Source: Gammaproteobacteria bacterium (GTDB taxonomy: Bacteria; Pseudomonadota; Gammaproteobacteria; SZUA-140). From it: DNA of 49,275 bases. Position numbers and translations under genes: made by a program. The DNA is taken from assembly GCA_015492435.1 (NCBI GenBank), contig WGFB01000103.1, positions 1 to 49,275 of the forward strand, read 5' to 3'. Below, one piece after another: positions 35,067 to 45,685 of this stretch; position 1 is the first letter of the stretch; each line of letters begins with the position of its first letter. The notes beneath the pieces were generated by a model that worked only from the letters and a program-made list of their open reading frames with translations, had not been told where the DNA came from and made no database searches.

Positions 35067-35467
35067 TTAACACGGCCTTCCCGCCTGCGGGCTGGCATGC
35101 CTAATCCATGATTGCGTGTGATGTCTGGCGGGGAATGTGCCAGAATATTTCCCACGCCTATCTAAATAAACCCGACAGTTGCAAAAAATTGCGAGTGCCA
35201 ACTGAGGATAACGCCTTGTTTCATACGCCTGCTGCGTGTGGCGGCCCCGAGCGCTGGCATCACTCCAGGCTTTATCCAGCAGCAGGCCACAGGAAGGTGC
35301 AGGATACAAAATACAAAAGGCTGCTTCCCTTGTATCTTGTATCTTGTACCTTGTACCTTTCACAATCCCAGTACCCAATTTATGCAATGACTGGGTAAAC
35401 AGGAGCATGTAAATGTATTACATCGTCGAATCGGAAAAGTCGTTTGATCAGGCCTCATCAGACCTGA
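35067..35467. other. Intergenic region between palindromic element A and the lipoprotein gene
   Basis: Besides the heptamer repeat (35291-35398) and the DUF302-like remnant (35413-35478), the stretch 35071-35290 holds nothing I recognise. It is a mixture of AT-rich and GC-rich sequence without a ribosome site or conserved protein fragment, and looks like decayed DNA. Confidence 0.5.
35291..35398 (-). repeat. TACAAG-heptamer structured repeat, copy 2 (inverted)
   Basis: Read on the minus strand, this repeats the 29298-29392 block: TTACCCAGTCATTGCA, then CTGGGATTGTGAAAGGTACA. It has two additional heptamers, so the core reads TACAAG four times in a row (GTACAAG, ATACAAG). The number of heptamers differs between copies, a sign of slippage. 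It ends 14 bp before the ATG of the DUF302-like remnant. Confidence 0.7.
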
Positions 35468-35478
35468 ATGCCAGATGA
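35413..35478 (+). pseudogene. 5' remnant resembling a DUF302 gene (21 codons)
   Basis: AGGAG (35401-35405) is followed after 7 bp by an ATG opening MYYIVESEKSFDQASSDLNA and Arg before TGA. The first 15 or so residues match from memory the usual N-terminus of DUF302 proteins, which are normally about 130-150 residues long. The body of the domain is missing from the following sequence in all three frames. It is either a truncated gene or, less likely, a leader peptide for the lipoprotein gene whose frame begins at 35468. Confidence 0.55.
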
Positions 35479-36355
35479 CGGTGAAACCGTGCGGGAGAAA
35501 ATAAGATATTACTTTCCTGCCGGCGTACGCACAGGTCATGCCCTGTGCTGCCTGCTTCTTATCGTGTTGTCAGGCTGTACTTCTTTGCGCCAGGAGCTGC
35601 ATCCTTTTCCCGAGGACTTGGCCCGGATGTTGGAAAACGAACACTGTGACTGCTCAAGAATCGAGTTCTTGGGGGAGGATGAAGGCCGGTATATTGAAGA
35701 TGGGGTCGTTCGGGGGAGGTTTTCCTATGCTGAACGCAAGCTGCGCGTCGATGTGGATGACGGTTTTCTTGGGCTTATGAGTCATCTATCCTCCACCGTC
35801 ACTTTTAGTGAGGTCAGGCAAAAGGTCGATGTAGTCAATCCCTTCGATGGCCAGGGCTATGTGATGTCTGCGGTGTATGATGGAGAGAACACGAGAGTCA
35901 ATATCAAGCGTGGGGGCGGAGATGCGGCAGAGCTTGTGGGCCACCTTGTCTCCAGCGATACCGGAACGATCGGCAAGCGGATCTTCAGGGTAAAGGAAGA
36001 TCGCAGGTGGGCAGGTACCATGGAAAAGGCATCTGTCGATGGCGAAACCATTTGGCATCATTATCCGGATGGGGCCTATCTGGTGATTTCCCTGGACGGC
36101 TCACATGATACGAAAATCTATCAGGGGGCCGTTCCCGGGAAGTTTGCGGGGATGGATGTATTTTCGGGCTACAGAAGCGTGGTTTTTGTGCCCAGAAATC
36201 AGGACAGTGATTATCGCCGGGATCTGTTCCTGTTCTATTCCGGCATGGTGTTTTTTCAGGAATTTTCCGATACCGTCATGATCTTGCCCTTATGTCTCAA
36301 TGACGAAGAGACGCGTAATTCAGAGGAGTGTCCAGATTGGATCGAAACCCATTAA
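35468..36355 (+). CDS. Lipoprotein of unknown function
   Basis: The 295-residue frame has a lipoprotein signal: a hydrophobic run ALCCLLLIVLSGC with lipobox LSGC (Cys37). The true start may be the GTG at 35489, since the ATG at 35468 lies in the DUF302-like remnant and has no ribosome site. The mature protein is acidic, with beta-rich segments (TVTFSEVRQKVDVVNPFDGQ; WHHYPDGAYLVISLDGSHD) and no recognised domain. Base composition is somewhat lower in G+C than the housekeeping genes. The stop TAA is part of the TTAA flank of element copy B. Confidence 0.65.
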   Translation: MPDDGETVREKIRYYFPAGVRTGHALCCLLLIVLSGCTSLRQELHPFPEDLARMLENEHCDCSRIEFLGEDEGRYIEDGVVRGRFSYAERKLRVDVDDGFLGLMSHLSSTVTFSEVRQKVDVVNPFDGQGYVMSAVYDGENTRVNIKRGGGDAAELVGHLVSSDTGTIGKRIFRVKEDRRWAGTMEKASVDGETIWHHYPDGAYLVISLDGSHDTKIYQGAVPGKFAGMDVFSGYRSVVFVPRNQDSDYRRDLFLFYSGMVFFQEFSDTVMILPLCLNDEETRNSEECPDWIETH

Positions 36356-36514
36356 GGAACCTCTGATTAATTCTGGACCGGATGGATGGCGGGATGAAAT
36401 GTTCCGGATCAAGGCGAAAAGCGCAGGCAATCGCATGCTATTGCCAAGATTTTCAACGCAGAGCCGGAACATTTCAGCCGCCAGACGCCGGTTCATGAAT
36501 TGATCAGAGGTTCC
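36356..36514. repeat. TTAA-flanked palindromic element, copy B (full length, opposite orientation)
   Basis: The 159-bp element has the same ends as copy A (GGAACCTCTGATTAATTC... and ...GATCAGAGGTTCC), with TTAA at 36352-36355 and 36515-36518. Its halves are exchanged relative to copy A: the ATGGATGGCGGGATGAAATG arm comes first and the TCAGCCGCCAGACGCCGG arm last. It starts directly at the lipoprotein stop and lies 113 bp before the glycosyltransferase gene. Confidence 0.85.
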
Positions 36515-36627
36515 TTAATGGATGATAGCCTTCGACTGGGATTGGTTATGTATTGTTGCTGATGCAGGTATAATCTAATTTGTACAGGCAATCCCGGGGT
36601 TGAGCTAGCGGCCACTTCCCTGAGAAG

Positions 36628-38601
36628 ATGAATACAATAGAAGACTTGTATCAAGCTGCCTTGCATCATCACCAGGCTGGTCAATACCACGAGGCTGCTG
36701 AGAAATACCTTAAAATACTGAGGCACTATCCTCGGCATCCCAGTACCCTGCACTTTCTTGGAATAGCCAAGGCGGAGCTTGGTGACTTCTATCAGGCCTA
36801 TTTCTATATCAGCCGGGCTATTGAATTAGACCCGGGGCAATCGGGCTATTTTCTGAATCGTGGCAATGTCCAGTGGCATCTCAAGAGACCTGAGGCGGCG
36901 CTGAAAGATTTTAGCGCGGCATTGGAACTGGATCCGGACAACCTTCAGGCCCTGGAGAGAATCGCGCATGCCGAACAATTTCTCGGTGATTTCGGAAAAT
37001 CCTATGCGGCCTTTGCCAGGCTCAATGAACTCCGTCCGAACGATCCCCATGTCAAGCTCAGTCTGGTCATGCTTGCCTTCAAGCTGAATCTCAATGAGGC
37101 GCCTCATCTTCTGCAAGAGCTGCTTTCACTGGAACTGCAACAAGTCAGCGGGTTTCCCTCATTGATCAGGGAGTTGCTCAGCCGGGGAAGCCCCGGTCTT
37201 GCCTTGAAGGTGATACAAAAAGGTCTTTCTGTCGAGCCCCGCAGTCTCGAATTGCTTGTTCTGTGGGTGCATGTCAATCAACGCCATTGTTATTGGGATC
37301 ATCTCAATGAGTCGATAGTTTCTCTTTCTGATGAGATCGGCCGGGCAATCGAAACGGGCGATCCCATCCCTGTGTTCAATTATTTGTCAATCGGGTTGTC
37401 CGCGAAAGAACAATTCAAGGTCGCGCGGGCACTCGCCAGCCGGTTATTCAAGGGAGGGCAGGTGGCCGGGAAGCTCCGCATTCCGAGAACGCAAGATCGA
37501 CGGGACGGGCGGATGAGGATCGGGTATGTTTCTGGTGATTTCAGAAACCATGCCATGTCCCATCTCATCGGCCGTATGTTCGAGCACCATGACCGGGAGC
37601 ATTTCGAGATTTTCGCCTATTCAATCGGCCCGGACGACGGTAGCGGCTATCGGGAGATCATAAAGAGCGGGGTTGATCACTTCAGTGATTTAATGAATTG
37701 CAATGATGAAGAGTCCGCCAAAAGGATCTGTTCAGACAGGATCGACATATTGGTGGACCTGGGGGGATACACGGAATACGCGCGTCCCGGCATATTCCAG
37801 TTCAGGCCTGCGCCAGTGCAAGTTTCCTATTTGGGGCTCCCTGGAACCATGGGGGCTGATTTCTTCGACTATATCATCGTGGACCGCACTGTGGTGCCCG
37901 AGGATGAGAAGGCCTTCTACAGCGAGAAGGTTGCTTACATGCCCCATTGTTATTTCGTGACGGATGATAAGCAGGATATTGCGCCTGTGCCGGAAAAAGT
38001 GTCAACAGGGCTTCCGCCCGACAGTTTTGTTTGGTGTTGTTTCAACCGGTCCTATAAATTGACTCCGGAGATGTTCGGTATTTGGGCCTCTCTCCTGGGA
38101 GAAATATCCGATAGTGTGTTATGGCTGTATTGTGAAGACGATACGGCAAGAGCAAACCTTGTCGCCCATGCCGCCGCCATGGGGGTTGATGCCGGGCGCC
38201 TTATTTTCGCGTCTGAAGTGCCAAAAGCCGAACATCTGGCCCGCATGCGCCATGCGGATATATTCCTGGATTGTTTCCCTGTCACGGCCCATACCACCGC
38301 CGTGGATGCACTGTGGGCGGGCATACCTGTGATTACGATCTACGGAGACTCCCTGACCTCAAGGGTTTCCGCCAGTATCCTGAAAGCAGCGGGCCTGCCG
38401 GAACTGATTGCGCATGATAAGGCGGAATACCGGAATCTGGCGTTGCAGTATGCACGCGACCGGCAGCGCCTGTCCGAGTTGAAGGACAGAATATTCAGGT
38501 CCAGGAAGAAAGTGCCGCTTTTTGATACAGCCCTGTTTGCGAGCGATATGGAGAAGCTGTACAAGGCTATGTGGGACGAGTATTGCGAAAATTCAAGATG
38601 A
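36628..38601 (+). CDS. TPR protein with O-GlcNAc-transferase-like (GT41/SPINDLY) domain
   Basis: The 657-residue protein begins with about four to five TPR units (residues 5-150; HHHQAGQYHEAAEKYLKILR, HYPRHPSTLHFLGIAKAELG). A helical linker precedes a GT-B domain of GT41 type from about 285: RIGYVSGDFRNHAMSHLIG, ILVDLGGYTEYARPGIFQ, RPAPVQVSYLGLPGTMG, CCFNRSYKLTP, and near 560 HTTAVDALWAGIPVITIYGD. These match the SPINDLY/OGT family that adds GlcNAc, fucose or other sugars to protein Ser/Thr. In bacteria such genes often modify surface proteins or act in polysaccharide synthesis; the acceptor here is unknown. The stop overlaps the next gene (ATGA). Confidence 0.87.
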   Translation: MNTIEDLYQAALHHHQAGQYHEAAEKYLKILRHYPRHPSTLHFLGIAKAELGDFYQAYFYISRAIELDPGQSGYFLNRGNVQWHLKRPEAALKDFSAALELDPDNLQALERIAHAEQFLGDFGKSYAAFARLNELRPNDPHVKLSLVMLAFKLNLNEAPHLLQELLSLELQQVSGFPSLIRELLSRGSPGLALKVIQKGLSVEPRSLELLVLWVHVNQRHCYWDHLNESIVSLSDEIGRAIETGDPIPVFNYLSIGLSAKEQFKVARALASRLFKGGQVAGKLRIPRTQDRRDGRMRIGYVSGDFRNHAMSHLIGRMFEHHDREHFEIFAYSIGPDDGSGYREIIKSGVDHFSDLMNCNDEESAKRICSDRIDILVDLGGYTEYARPGIFQFRPAPVQVSYLGLPGTMGADFFDYIIVDRTVVPEDEKAFYSEKVAYMPHCYFVTDDKQDIAPVPEKVSTGLPPDSFVWCCFNRSYKLTPEMFGIWASLLGEISDSVLWLYCEDDTARANLVAHAAAMGVDAGRLIFASEVPKAEHLARMRHADIFLDCFPVTAHTTAVDALWAGIPVITIYGDSLTSRVSASILKAAGLPELIAHDKAEYRNLALQYARDRQRLSELKDRIFRSRKKVPLFDTALFASDMEKLYKAMWDEYCENSR

Positions 38602-39299
38602 ATAAGTTGCAGGTCAACTTCTTCTGGCGCGGAAATGATTTCACTTACCTGAACCGCCTGTGCGTATTGAGCCATTTGTCCGTGGGGCACCGAGTGGTGA
38701 TGTGGTTGTCAGGGGAGACGCCGGAGAGCCCCTATTGGATAAATGATCTTGAACACGTCGTCGTCAACAGTGCGGACGAGATACTGGATGTCGCCAGTTT
38801 TATCCGAGGCGGCGGTAACTTCAAGACGGCAAGCGACTTGTGGAGGTTCCATTTTTTATATGAGCATGGAGGGCTTTACTGCGATACCGACGCGATTGCG
38901 ATCAGGCATTTTCCTCATGATTCTTGGATTGTCACCAGCGCTGAGACCGATGAGCGGCTGCTCTCAATAGGTGTGCTGGCGTCTCCTCCACGTCAGAAAC
39001 TGTTTCTTGAATGCATCAAGAATATCAAGAGTGACTGGGGAAATGTCGCCGCTTTCACTGACTGTTATTACCGGGAGTTTGGCAACACGGCACCGACACA
39101 CGATAAACGGCTCTTTTATCCCTTCAATTGGACCGAGTGGCCGCAATTGTTTCAGGACCTGCCCATACCCGATTGCTACAGCGTGCATCTGTACCACACC
39201 ATGCTCGAAAGCAGGTGCCTGCTGGGCGGTAGAGACTGTTATCACCCCGACACGATGATCGGCCGTATCATCTCCTTGTTTGATCCGCAGGCGAATTGA
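38598..39299 (+). CDS. Glycosyltransferase with DXD motif (capsular/mannosyltransferase-like)
   Basis: The ATG at 38598 overlaps the stop of the preceding gene, giving 233 residues. The family signature ASDLWRFHFLYEHGGLYCDTDAIAI (written in two parts: SDLWRFHFLYEHGG near 77-90 and YCDTDAIA near 92-99) contains the metal-binding Asp-Thr-Asp of GT-A enzymes of the OCH1 / Gly_transf_sug type. Coupling to the GT41-like gene suggests successive sugar additions on one acceptor. The nucleotide-sugar donor cannot be told. Confidence 0.82.
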   Translation: MNKLQVNFFWRGNDFTYLNRLCVLSHLSVGHRVVMWLSGETPESPYWINDLEHVVVNSADEILDVASFIRGGGNFKTASDLWRFHFLYEHGGLYCDTDAIAIRHFPHDSWIVTSAETDERLLSIGVLASPPRQKLFLECIKNIKSDWGNVAAFTDCYYREFGNTAPTHDKRLFYPFNWTEWPQLFQDLPIPDCYSVHLYHTMLESRCLLGGRDCYHPDTMIGRIISLFDPQAN

Positions 39300-39322
39300 C
39301 GCGGCAACAATATTTATCGTGT

Positions 39323-40228
39323 TCAGCCGCCACGGGCAAGAAGATGATTTTGCAGCCTTCCATCAAAAGACCGGGCGCGTATGGAAGTCAAATGATATTG
39401 CTTCACCAGCTTCATTCCGTTGATCCTGATTTTATCGATTTCATCCCTGTTACGGGCATCCAGAATCCAGGAGATTTTTTCTCTGACGTTGTTCAGGTTG
39501 GAAAATATGCAGTTGACGCCATCGATGAAGCCCAGCTTCCCCATTGGCTCAATGATGGAATCGTCGGTTAGCAACAAGGAGCCGCTGCCTGCGATTTCAA
39601 AGTTCTTCAGCAGGACATACTTATAAATCGATGCATCCGTGAAGCAACACAGATAACGGTTCAGCAGCCTGAAATAGTCGTATCCTACGCATTTGTCACT
39701 GTCATGATACTTGCGCTGGTATCCAGGGTGATTCAGCTTGGCTATGCGGTTGTCATCCAGGCCAAACAAATGGTTTCTGAACGGGTAACATGGATAGCTT
39801 GCTCCGGTTACCAGGATTCTTGGCTCCGGGTCTTCATTGAAGTCCGGTATGAATTTATCTGCACAGGAATAAGGGACCCACCAGACATTGCCATGCGCGT
39901 AATAGTGATGAAAAATGTACTGGTAAGGGCATATGATGATGTCGGAGCTGCCGATGATCCCCGCTCTTTGCTTGAGAATTTCATCGGAAAAGTAATGGAG
40001 GTCGTCCAGCTTGTAGATCGTGAGGCCCCGGTAGCCCCATAAATCGAAGGCGAGTTCATCATAGGTGCCAAACAAGACCGCATTGCTCTGGGAGATGGTG
40101 TTTTTCAGATGCTCTGAGTTCAGGTCAATGATGTTCCAGCCCAGTTTTTCCAGTTCCTTGTAGAAAATCCAGTGTTCGAATGCAAGGTACTTTGATAACC
40201 GCTCCACATTGATGACTGCCACTTTCAT
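39323..40228 (-). CDS. GT-B glycosyltransferase-like protein (group-1 C-terminal domain)
   Basis: The 301-residue protein is probably a glycosyltransferase. The N-terminal half (MKVAVINVERLSKYLAFEHW) looks like an acceptor-binding Rossmann domain. The C-terminal part, KNFEIAGSGSLLLTDDSIIE followed by FIDGVNCIFSNLNNVREKI, matches the donor-binding segment of DUF3880 / Glyco_trans_1_2 proteins. G+C is only about 40-47 % in sampled lines, well below neighbouring thiC, suggesting transfer. It follows thiC by 9 bp on the same strand but is functionally unrelated, and converges with the DXD glycosyltransferase. Confidence 0.7.
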   Translation of the reverse strand: MKVAVINVERLSKYLAFEHWIFYKELEKLGWNIIDLNSEHLKNTISQSNAVLFGTYDELAFDLWGYRGLTIYKLDDLHYFSDEILKQRAGIIGSSDIIICPYQYIFHHYYAHGNVWWVPYSCADKFIPDFNEDPEPRILVTGASYPCYPFRNHLFGLDDNRIAKLNHPGYQRKYHDSDKCVGYDYFRLLNRYLCCFTDASIYKYVLLKNFEIAGSGSLLLTDDSIIEPMGKLGFIDGVNCIFSNLNNVREKISWILDARNRDEIDKIRINGMKLVKQYHLTSIRARSFDGRLQNHLLARGG

Positions 40229-40237
40229 CCGTAAGTT

Positions 40238-42193
<1,956 letters not shown>

Positions 42194-42341
42194 TTATAGC
42201 ACTGGCGCAATCCCGCGCAGGACGGATTCCAATCGAGGGCGTTTCTTGCCTTTGCGGGACAAAACGAATAATCTGTCTTGTCCGGGCAAGCATATGGGAG
42301 TCCGGACGGGCGCAGGCCGCCGGAATGACCTTGGGGAGACT

Positions 42342-42995
42342 ATGGATTTGAAACAGGCACGCTACAACATGATCGAACAGCAGATCCGCCCATGGGATGT
42401 GCTGGATCAGAATGTTCTTGATCTCTTTGATAAAATTCCACGGGATGATTTTGTGCCAGAGGGCTACCGGCGTCTTGCCTATGCCGACATCGCCATCCCC
42501 ATCGGCCATGGCCAGGTGATGATGCATCCCAAGGTGGAGGGGCGCATGTTGCAGGCCCTGTCACCGCACGCGACGGACAAGGTGCTAGAGGTCGGCACGG
42601 GCAGCGGTTTCGTCACGGCCTTGCTGGCCTCCATGGCGCACCATGTCTACAGCGTGGAGATTTTTCCGGATTTACAGCAACAGGCCGCCGCGCGCCTGGA
42701 AAGGCATCACATTGCCAATGTGACCCTGGAGGAAGGCAACGGGGCCATGGGCTGGGACCGGCATGGCCTGTACGATGTCATCGCCGTCACGGGGTCCCTG
42801 CCCGAGTTGCCTGATTCCTTTCAGTCCTCCCTGAACCGGGGTGGACGGTTGTTCGCCATCGTCGGTCAGCCCCCCGTGATGGAGGCGGTTCTCATCACGC
42901 GCGTCGGAGACCAGGAGTTCAGCCATGAGGTCCTGTTCGAAACCGACATGATTCCCCTGGTGGAAGCGCCGCGGCCCGTAGAGTTCGTTTTTTGA
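42342..42995 (+). CDS. Protein-L-isoaspartate O-methyltransferase family protein
   Basis: The ATG at 42342 follows GGGGAGAC, giving 217 residues; a longer frame from 42186 lacks a ribosome site. The SAM-binding motif I is VLEVGTGSGFVTALLA (81-96). MIEQQIRPWDV (10-20) and RDDFVPEGYRRLAYADIAIP (34-53) are PCMT hallmarks, and GHGQVMMHP is the catalytic region. This variant, commonly located immediately upstream of tolC in gammaproteobacteria, may not repair isoaspartate; the true substrate is unproven. tolC follows by 43 bp. Confidence 0.87.
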   Translation: MDLKQARYNMIEQQIRPWDVLDQNVLDLFDKIPRDDFVPEGYRRLAYADIAIPIGHGQVMMHPKVEGRMLQALSPHATDKVLEVGTGSGFVTALLASMAHHVYSVEIFPDLQQQAAARLERHHIANVTLEEGNGAMGWDRHGLYDVIAVTGSLPELPDSFQSSLNRGGRLFAIVGQPPVMEAVLITRVGDQEFSHEVLFETDMIPLVEAPRPVEFVF

Positions 42996-43038
42996 TCCTG
43001 TCCGGCCCGGGAAAAAACACTTCCGGCATAGACCTGAC

Positions 43039-44406
43039 ATGCAGTCGCCACTGATGACCGCGATTTCTGCCCGGTTTTTCCGCCGCGTGGCGGCAAGGAT
43101 GCTGTGCGCCGTGCTGGCTGTCGTGGCGGCCGGTCCCCTTCATGCGGAAAACCTGTTGGATGTGTTCCGCGAGGCCGTGCAGCACGATGCCGTGATCCGC
43201 GCGGCCGCCGCCAAGCGCGCGGCCGCGGGTGAGGCCAGGCCCAAGTCCCGCGCCCTGTTGTTGCCCAACTTCGCCTTCAGCGCCGATTACAGCCGGAACA
43301 GGAATGAGATCATCAGCGCGGACAGCCCCTTTTTCAAGCCGCAGGAAGTGTTTTTCTGGTCCCGTGGCTACGGCCTCACCCTGACCCAGCCCATTTTCAA
43401 CCGCGACTATTTCGTGCAACTGAAACAAGCGGACGCGGTCATAAAAGCCGCCGATGCCGAGTTTGCGGCCGCCCAGCAGGACCTCATCATCCGGGTTACC
43501 GAGGCCTATTTCAATGTGCTGGGCGCCATGGACAACCTGGAGTTCGTGCTGGCCAACAAGTCTTCCATCCAACGCCAGCTGGAGCAGGCCAAGCAGCGTT
43601 TCGAGGTGGGATTGATCGCCATCACGGACGTGCACGAGTCCCAGGCAGCCTTCGATAATGCCAGGGCGCAGGAAATCGAGGCCCTGAATCTGCTGTCCAA
43701 TACGCGCGAGGCGCTGCGGGTCATTACGGGCAGGGAGTACGAAAACATGGCCAAGCTGATCGAGGAAATCCCCCTCATCAAGCCTGACCCGGAGGATATC
43801 GACCGTTGGGGAGAGACGGCCCTGGCTCAGAATTTCCTCGTCCTCGCGGCCGAGCAACAGTTGATCCGGGCCAGGGAGGAAGTCAAGCGGCGCCGCAGCG
43901 GGCACTTGCCCACGCTGAACCTGAGCGGCAGTCACCGCTACTCAAATGTGGACGACGGTTTCTTTGGCGGCTCTGAATCCGAGGACAGCGCCATCGGCCT
44001 GGTGTTCAATCTGCCCATCTACCAGGGGGGCGGTGTCAATGCCCTGGTGCGCGAGGCCCTGCATCTTGAGGAGCAGGCCCGGGAAGAACTGGAATTGAGG
44101 CGCCGGGAGACACTGCGCGAGACACGTGATTCCTATCTCAATGTCCTGGCCGGCATCGAAACGGTCAAGGCGCGCCGCCAGTCGGTGATTTCGGCGCAGA
44201 GCGCCCTGGAGGCGACTGAGGCGGGCCTGGAAGTGGGAACCCGCACCACCGTGGATGTGCTCAACGTGCGCCAGAATCTGCTGTTGAACAAGCGCGACTA
44301 TGCCCGTTCCCGGTATACCTATCTGTTGAATGCATTGCGTCTCAAACAGGCGGCTGGCAGCCTGACGCCACAGGACTTGGAGCAGATCAACGCCTGGCTG
44401 GAATAA
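43039..44406 (+). CDS. tolC: Outer-membrane efflux channel TolC
   Basis: The 455-residue protein has a signal peptide ending GPLHA (about residue 35), followed by NLLDVFREAVQHDAVIRAAA, the start of the first OEP repeat. The second repeat starts near 235 with WGETALAQNFLVLAAEQQLI. Long coiled-coil helices and strand segments such as GYGLTLTQPIFNRDYFV and AIGLVFNLPIYQGGGVNALV fit the TolC fold. Start choice is unclear (ATG at 43039 or 43054). It would serve type I secretion and tripartite efflux; no inner-membrane partner is adjacent. Confidence 0.92.
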   Translation: MQSPLMTAISARFFRRVAARMLCAVLAVVAAGPLHAENLLDVFREAVQHDAVIRAAAAKRAAAGEARPKSRALLLPNFAFSADYSRNRNEIISADSPFFKPQEVFFWSRGYGLTLTQPIFNRDYFVQLKQADAVIKAADAEFAAAQQDLIIRVTEAYFNVLGAMDNLEFVLANKSSIQRQLEQAKQRFEVGLIAITDVHESQAAFDNARAQEIEALNLLSNTREALRVITGREYENMAKLIEEIPLIKPDPEDIDRWGETALAQNFLVLAAEQQLIRAREEVKRRRSGHLPTLNLSGSHRYSNVDDGFFGGSESEDSAIGLVFNLPIYQGGGVNALVREALHLEEQAREELELRRRETLRETRDSYLNVLAGIETVKARRQSVISAQSALEATEAGLEVGTRTTVDVLNVRQNLLLNKRDYARSRYTYLLNALRLKQAAGSLTPQDLEQINAWLE

Positions 44407-44413
44407 GGGCGCC

Positions 44414-45685
44414 TCATACTCCACCGCAAACGGGCGCGGACCAGCCCGACAGGCCGTTGTCGTTATAGGCCTTGAGACGGAAGCACACATTGTCTCCAGG
44501 AAGCAGGCCCAGGTCGCCGTAGGGATCGAACTGCCGTGCGGGCGCCTGGGGGTCGAATCCGGTGCTGCCGACGGGGATATTGCTCACCTCCAGATTGGCT
44601 GTTTCCGCGGTTGCCCCGTAGTAGACGATGTAGCCCAGGGTGGCGCCGGTGGGGTCGGGATCCCAGTTCAGGGTCAGCAGCGCCGCAGGAGCCGCCGGTA
44701 TGCCCGCGGCGCCAAAAATCTGGATTTCGTTGATCTCCGCGCGGGTTGCGGCGGAAGGCGAGGCGTTGACCGTAACGCGCACGAAGCGTGCGTTGATGGG
44801 CGTGAATGCAACTTCCGTCCATTGTTGATAGGGGATGGATGTGGTGGTCGACGCATCGGTCCAGGTGACGCCATCCAGGGAGGTGGCGATGGTGAATCCG
44901 TAATTTCTGCCCCAGTGATAGGCGGTAAAGGAGATTCTGGCCATGCTGACCTGCTGCAGTGTTCCCAGGTCCAGTGCGACCCATTGCGGAAAACCGGGAG
45001 CGGACCAGTAGGTGCGCAGCTCTCCGTCCAGAACCTGTTCGGGCACCGCCCCCGCGGCGATGTCATAGGCGGACGCGGTGATGGCCGGCACCTGAAGCCG
45101 GACGGGTGGAATGTGTCTGCCCAGAATCTGGATTTCGTTGATTTCGCTGTTAGCGACGCTGTCTTTATTTAATTGGGTGGCATTGTTGATGGTGATGCGG
45201 ACGTAGCGGGCAACGATTTCATCCAGGTTGATCTCGTTCCACTGGGCACCGGGAAGTGATTGGGCCTCGGGCTCGACAGTATCCCAGCGGCTGCCATCCT
45301 GGGAAATCGCCAGGGCATAATCTACGCGCCTGTCCCATTGGTAGGCCGTGAAGGAAATACGTGTCATGCTGATCTGCTGGGGCGCGCCCAGATCGATGGT
45401 GATCCACTGCTGCATGCCTGGCGCCGCCCAGTGCGTGCGCAAATCGCCGTCGACGGCATTGGCGGCCTGCTCTCCGGGGCTCAGGCTGCCGGAAGCGGAA
45501 ATTGCGGCAATGCCAAGACGTCCCATGGAGTCATCGAGGGTGAAATTGATATCGGCGGCTTCGCCCAGGCCGGGGAGGAGGAGAAAAACAAGGAGCATGC
45601 CAGGAAAACAGCGCTCCGGGATGGGCGTGGGGCGCGGGCAGAATACCACGCGGGCAAGACGTTGCAAGGGCGAGTCTTCTTTCAT
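44414..45685 (-). CDS. Exported protein with two discoidin (F5/8 type C) domains and a fibronectin-III-like tail
   Basis: The ATG at 45685, 5 bp after AGGAAG, gives 423 residues. A hydrophobic stretch MLLVFLLLPGLGEA (about 30-43) acts as signal peptide after an unusually long charged lead. The two discoidin domains span about 55-190 (DGDLRTHWAAPGMQQWITID; ARYVRITINN) and 200-330 (DGELRTYWSAPGFPQWVALD; ARFVRVTVNA). The C-terminal domain (about 338-423) is Fn3-like: WDPDPTGATLGYIVYYG and GLLPGDNVCFRLKAYN. It probably binds carbohydrate or surfaces outside the cell. It converges with tolC with 7 bp between stops. Confidence 0.82.
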   Translation of the reverse strand: MKEDSPLQRLARVVFCPRPTPIPERCFPGMLLVFLLLPGLGEAADINFTLDDSMGRLGIAAISASGSLSPGEQAANAVDGDLRTHWAAPGMQQWITIDLGAPQQISMTRISFTAYQWDRRVDYALAISQDGSRWDTVEPEAQSLPGAQWNEINLDEIVARYVRITINNATQLNKDSVANSEINEIQILGRHIPPVRLQVPAITASAYDIAAGAVPEQVLDGELRTYWSAPGFPQWVALDLGTLQQVSMARISFTAYHWGRNYGFTIATSLDGVTWTDASTTTSIPYQQWTEVAFTPINARFVRVTVNASPSAATRAEINEIQIFGAAGIPAAPAALLTLNWDPDPTGATLGYIVYYGATAETANLEVSNIPVGSTGFDPQAPARQFDPYGDLGLLPGDNVCFRLKAYNDNGLSGWSAPVCGGV

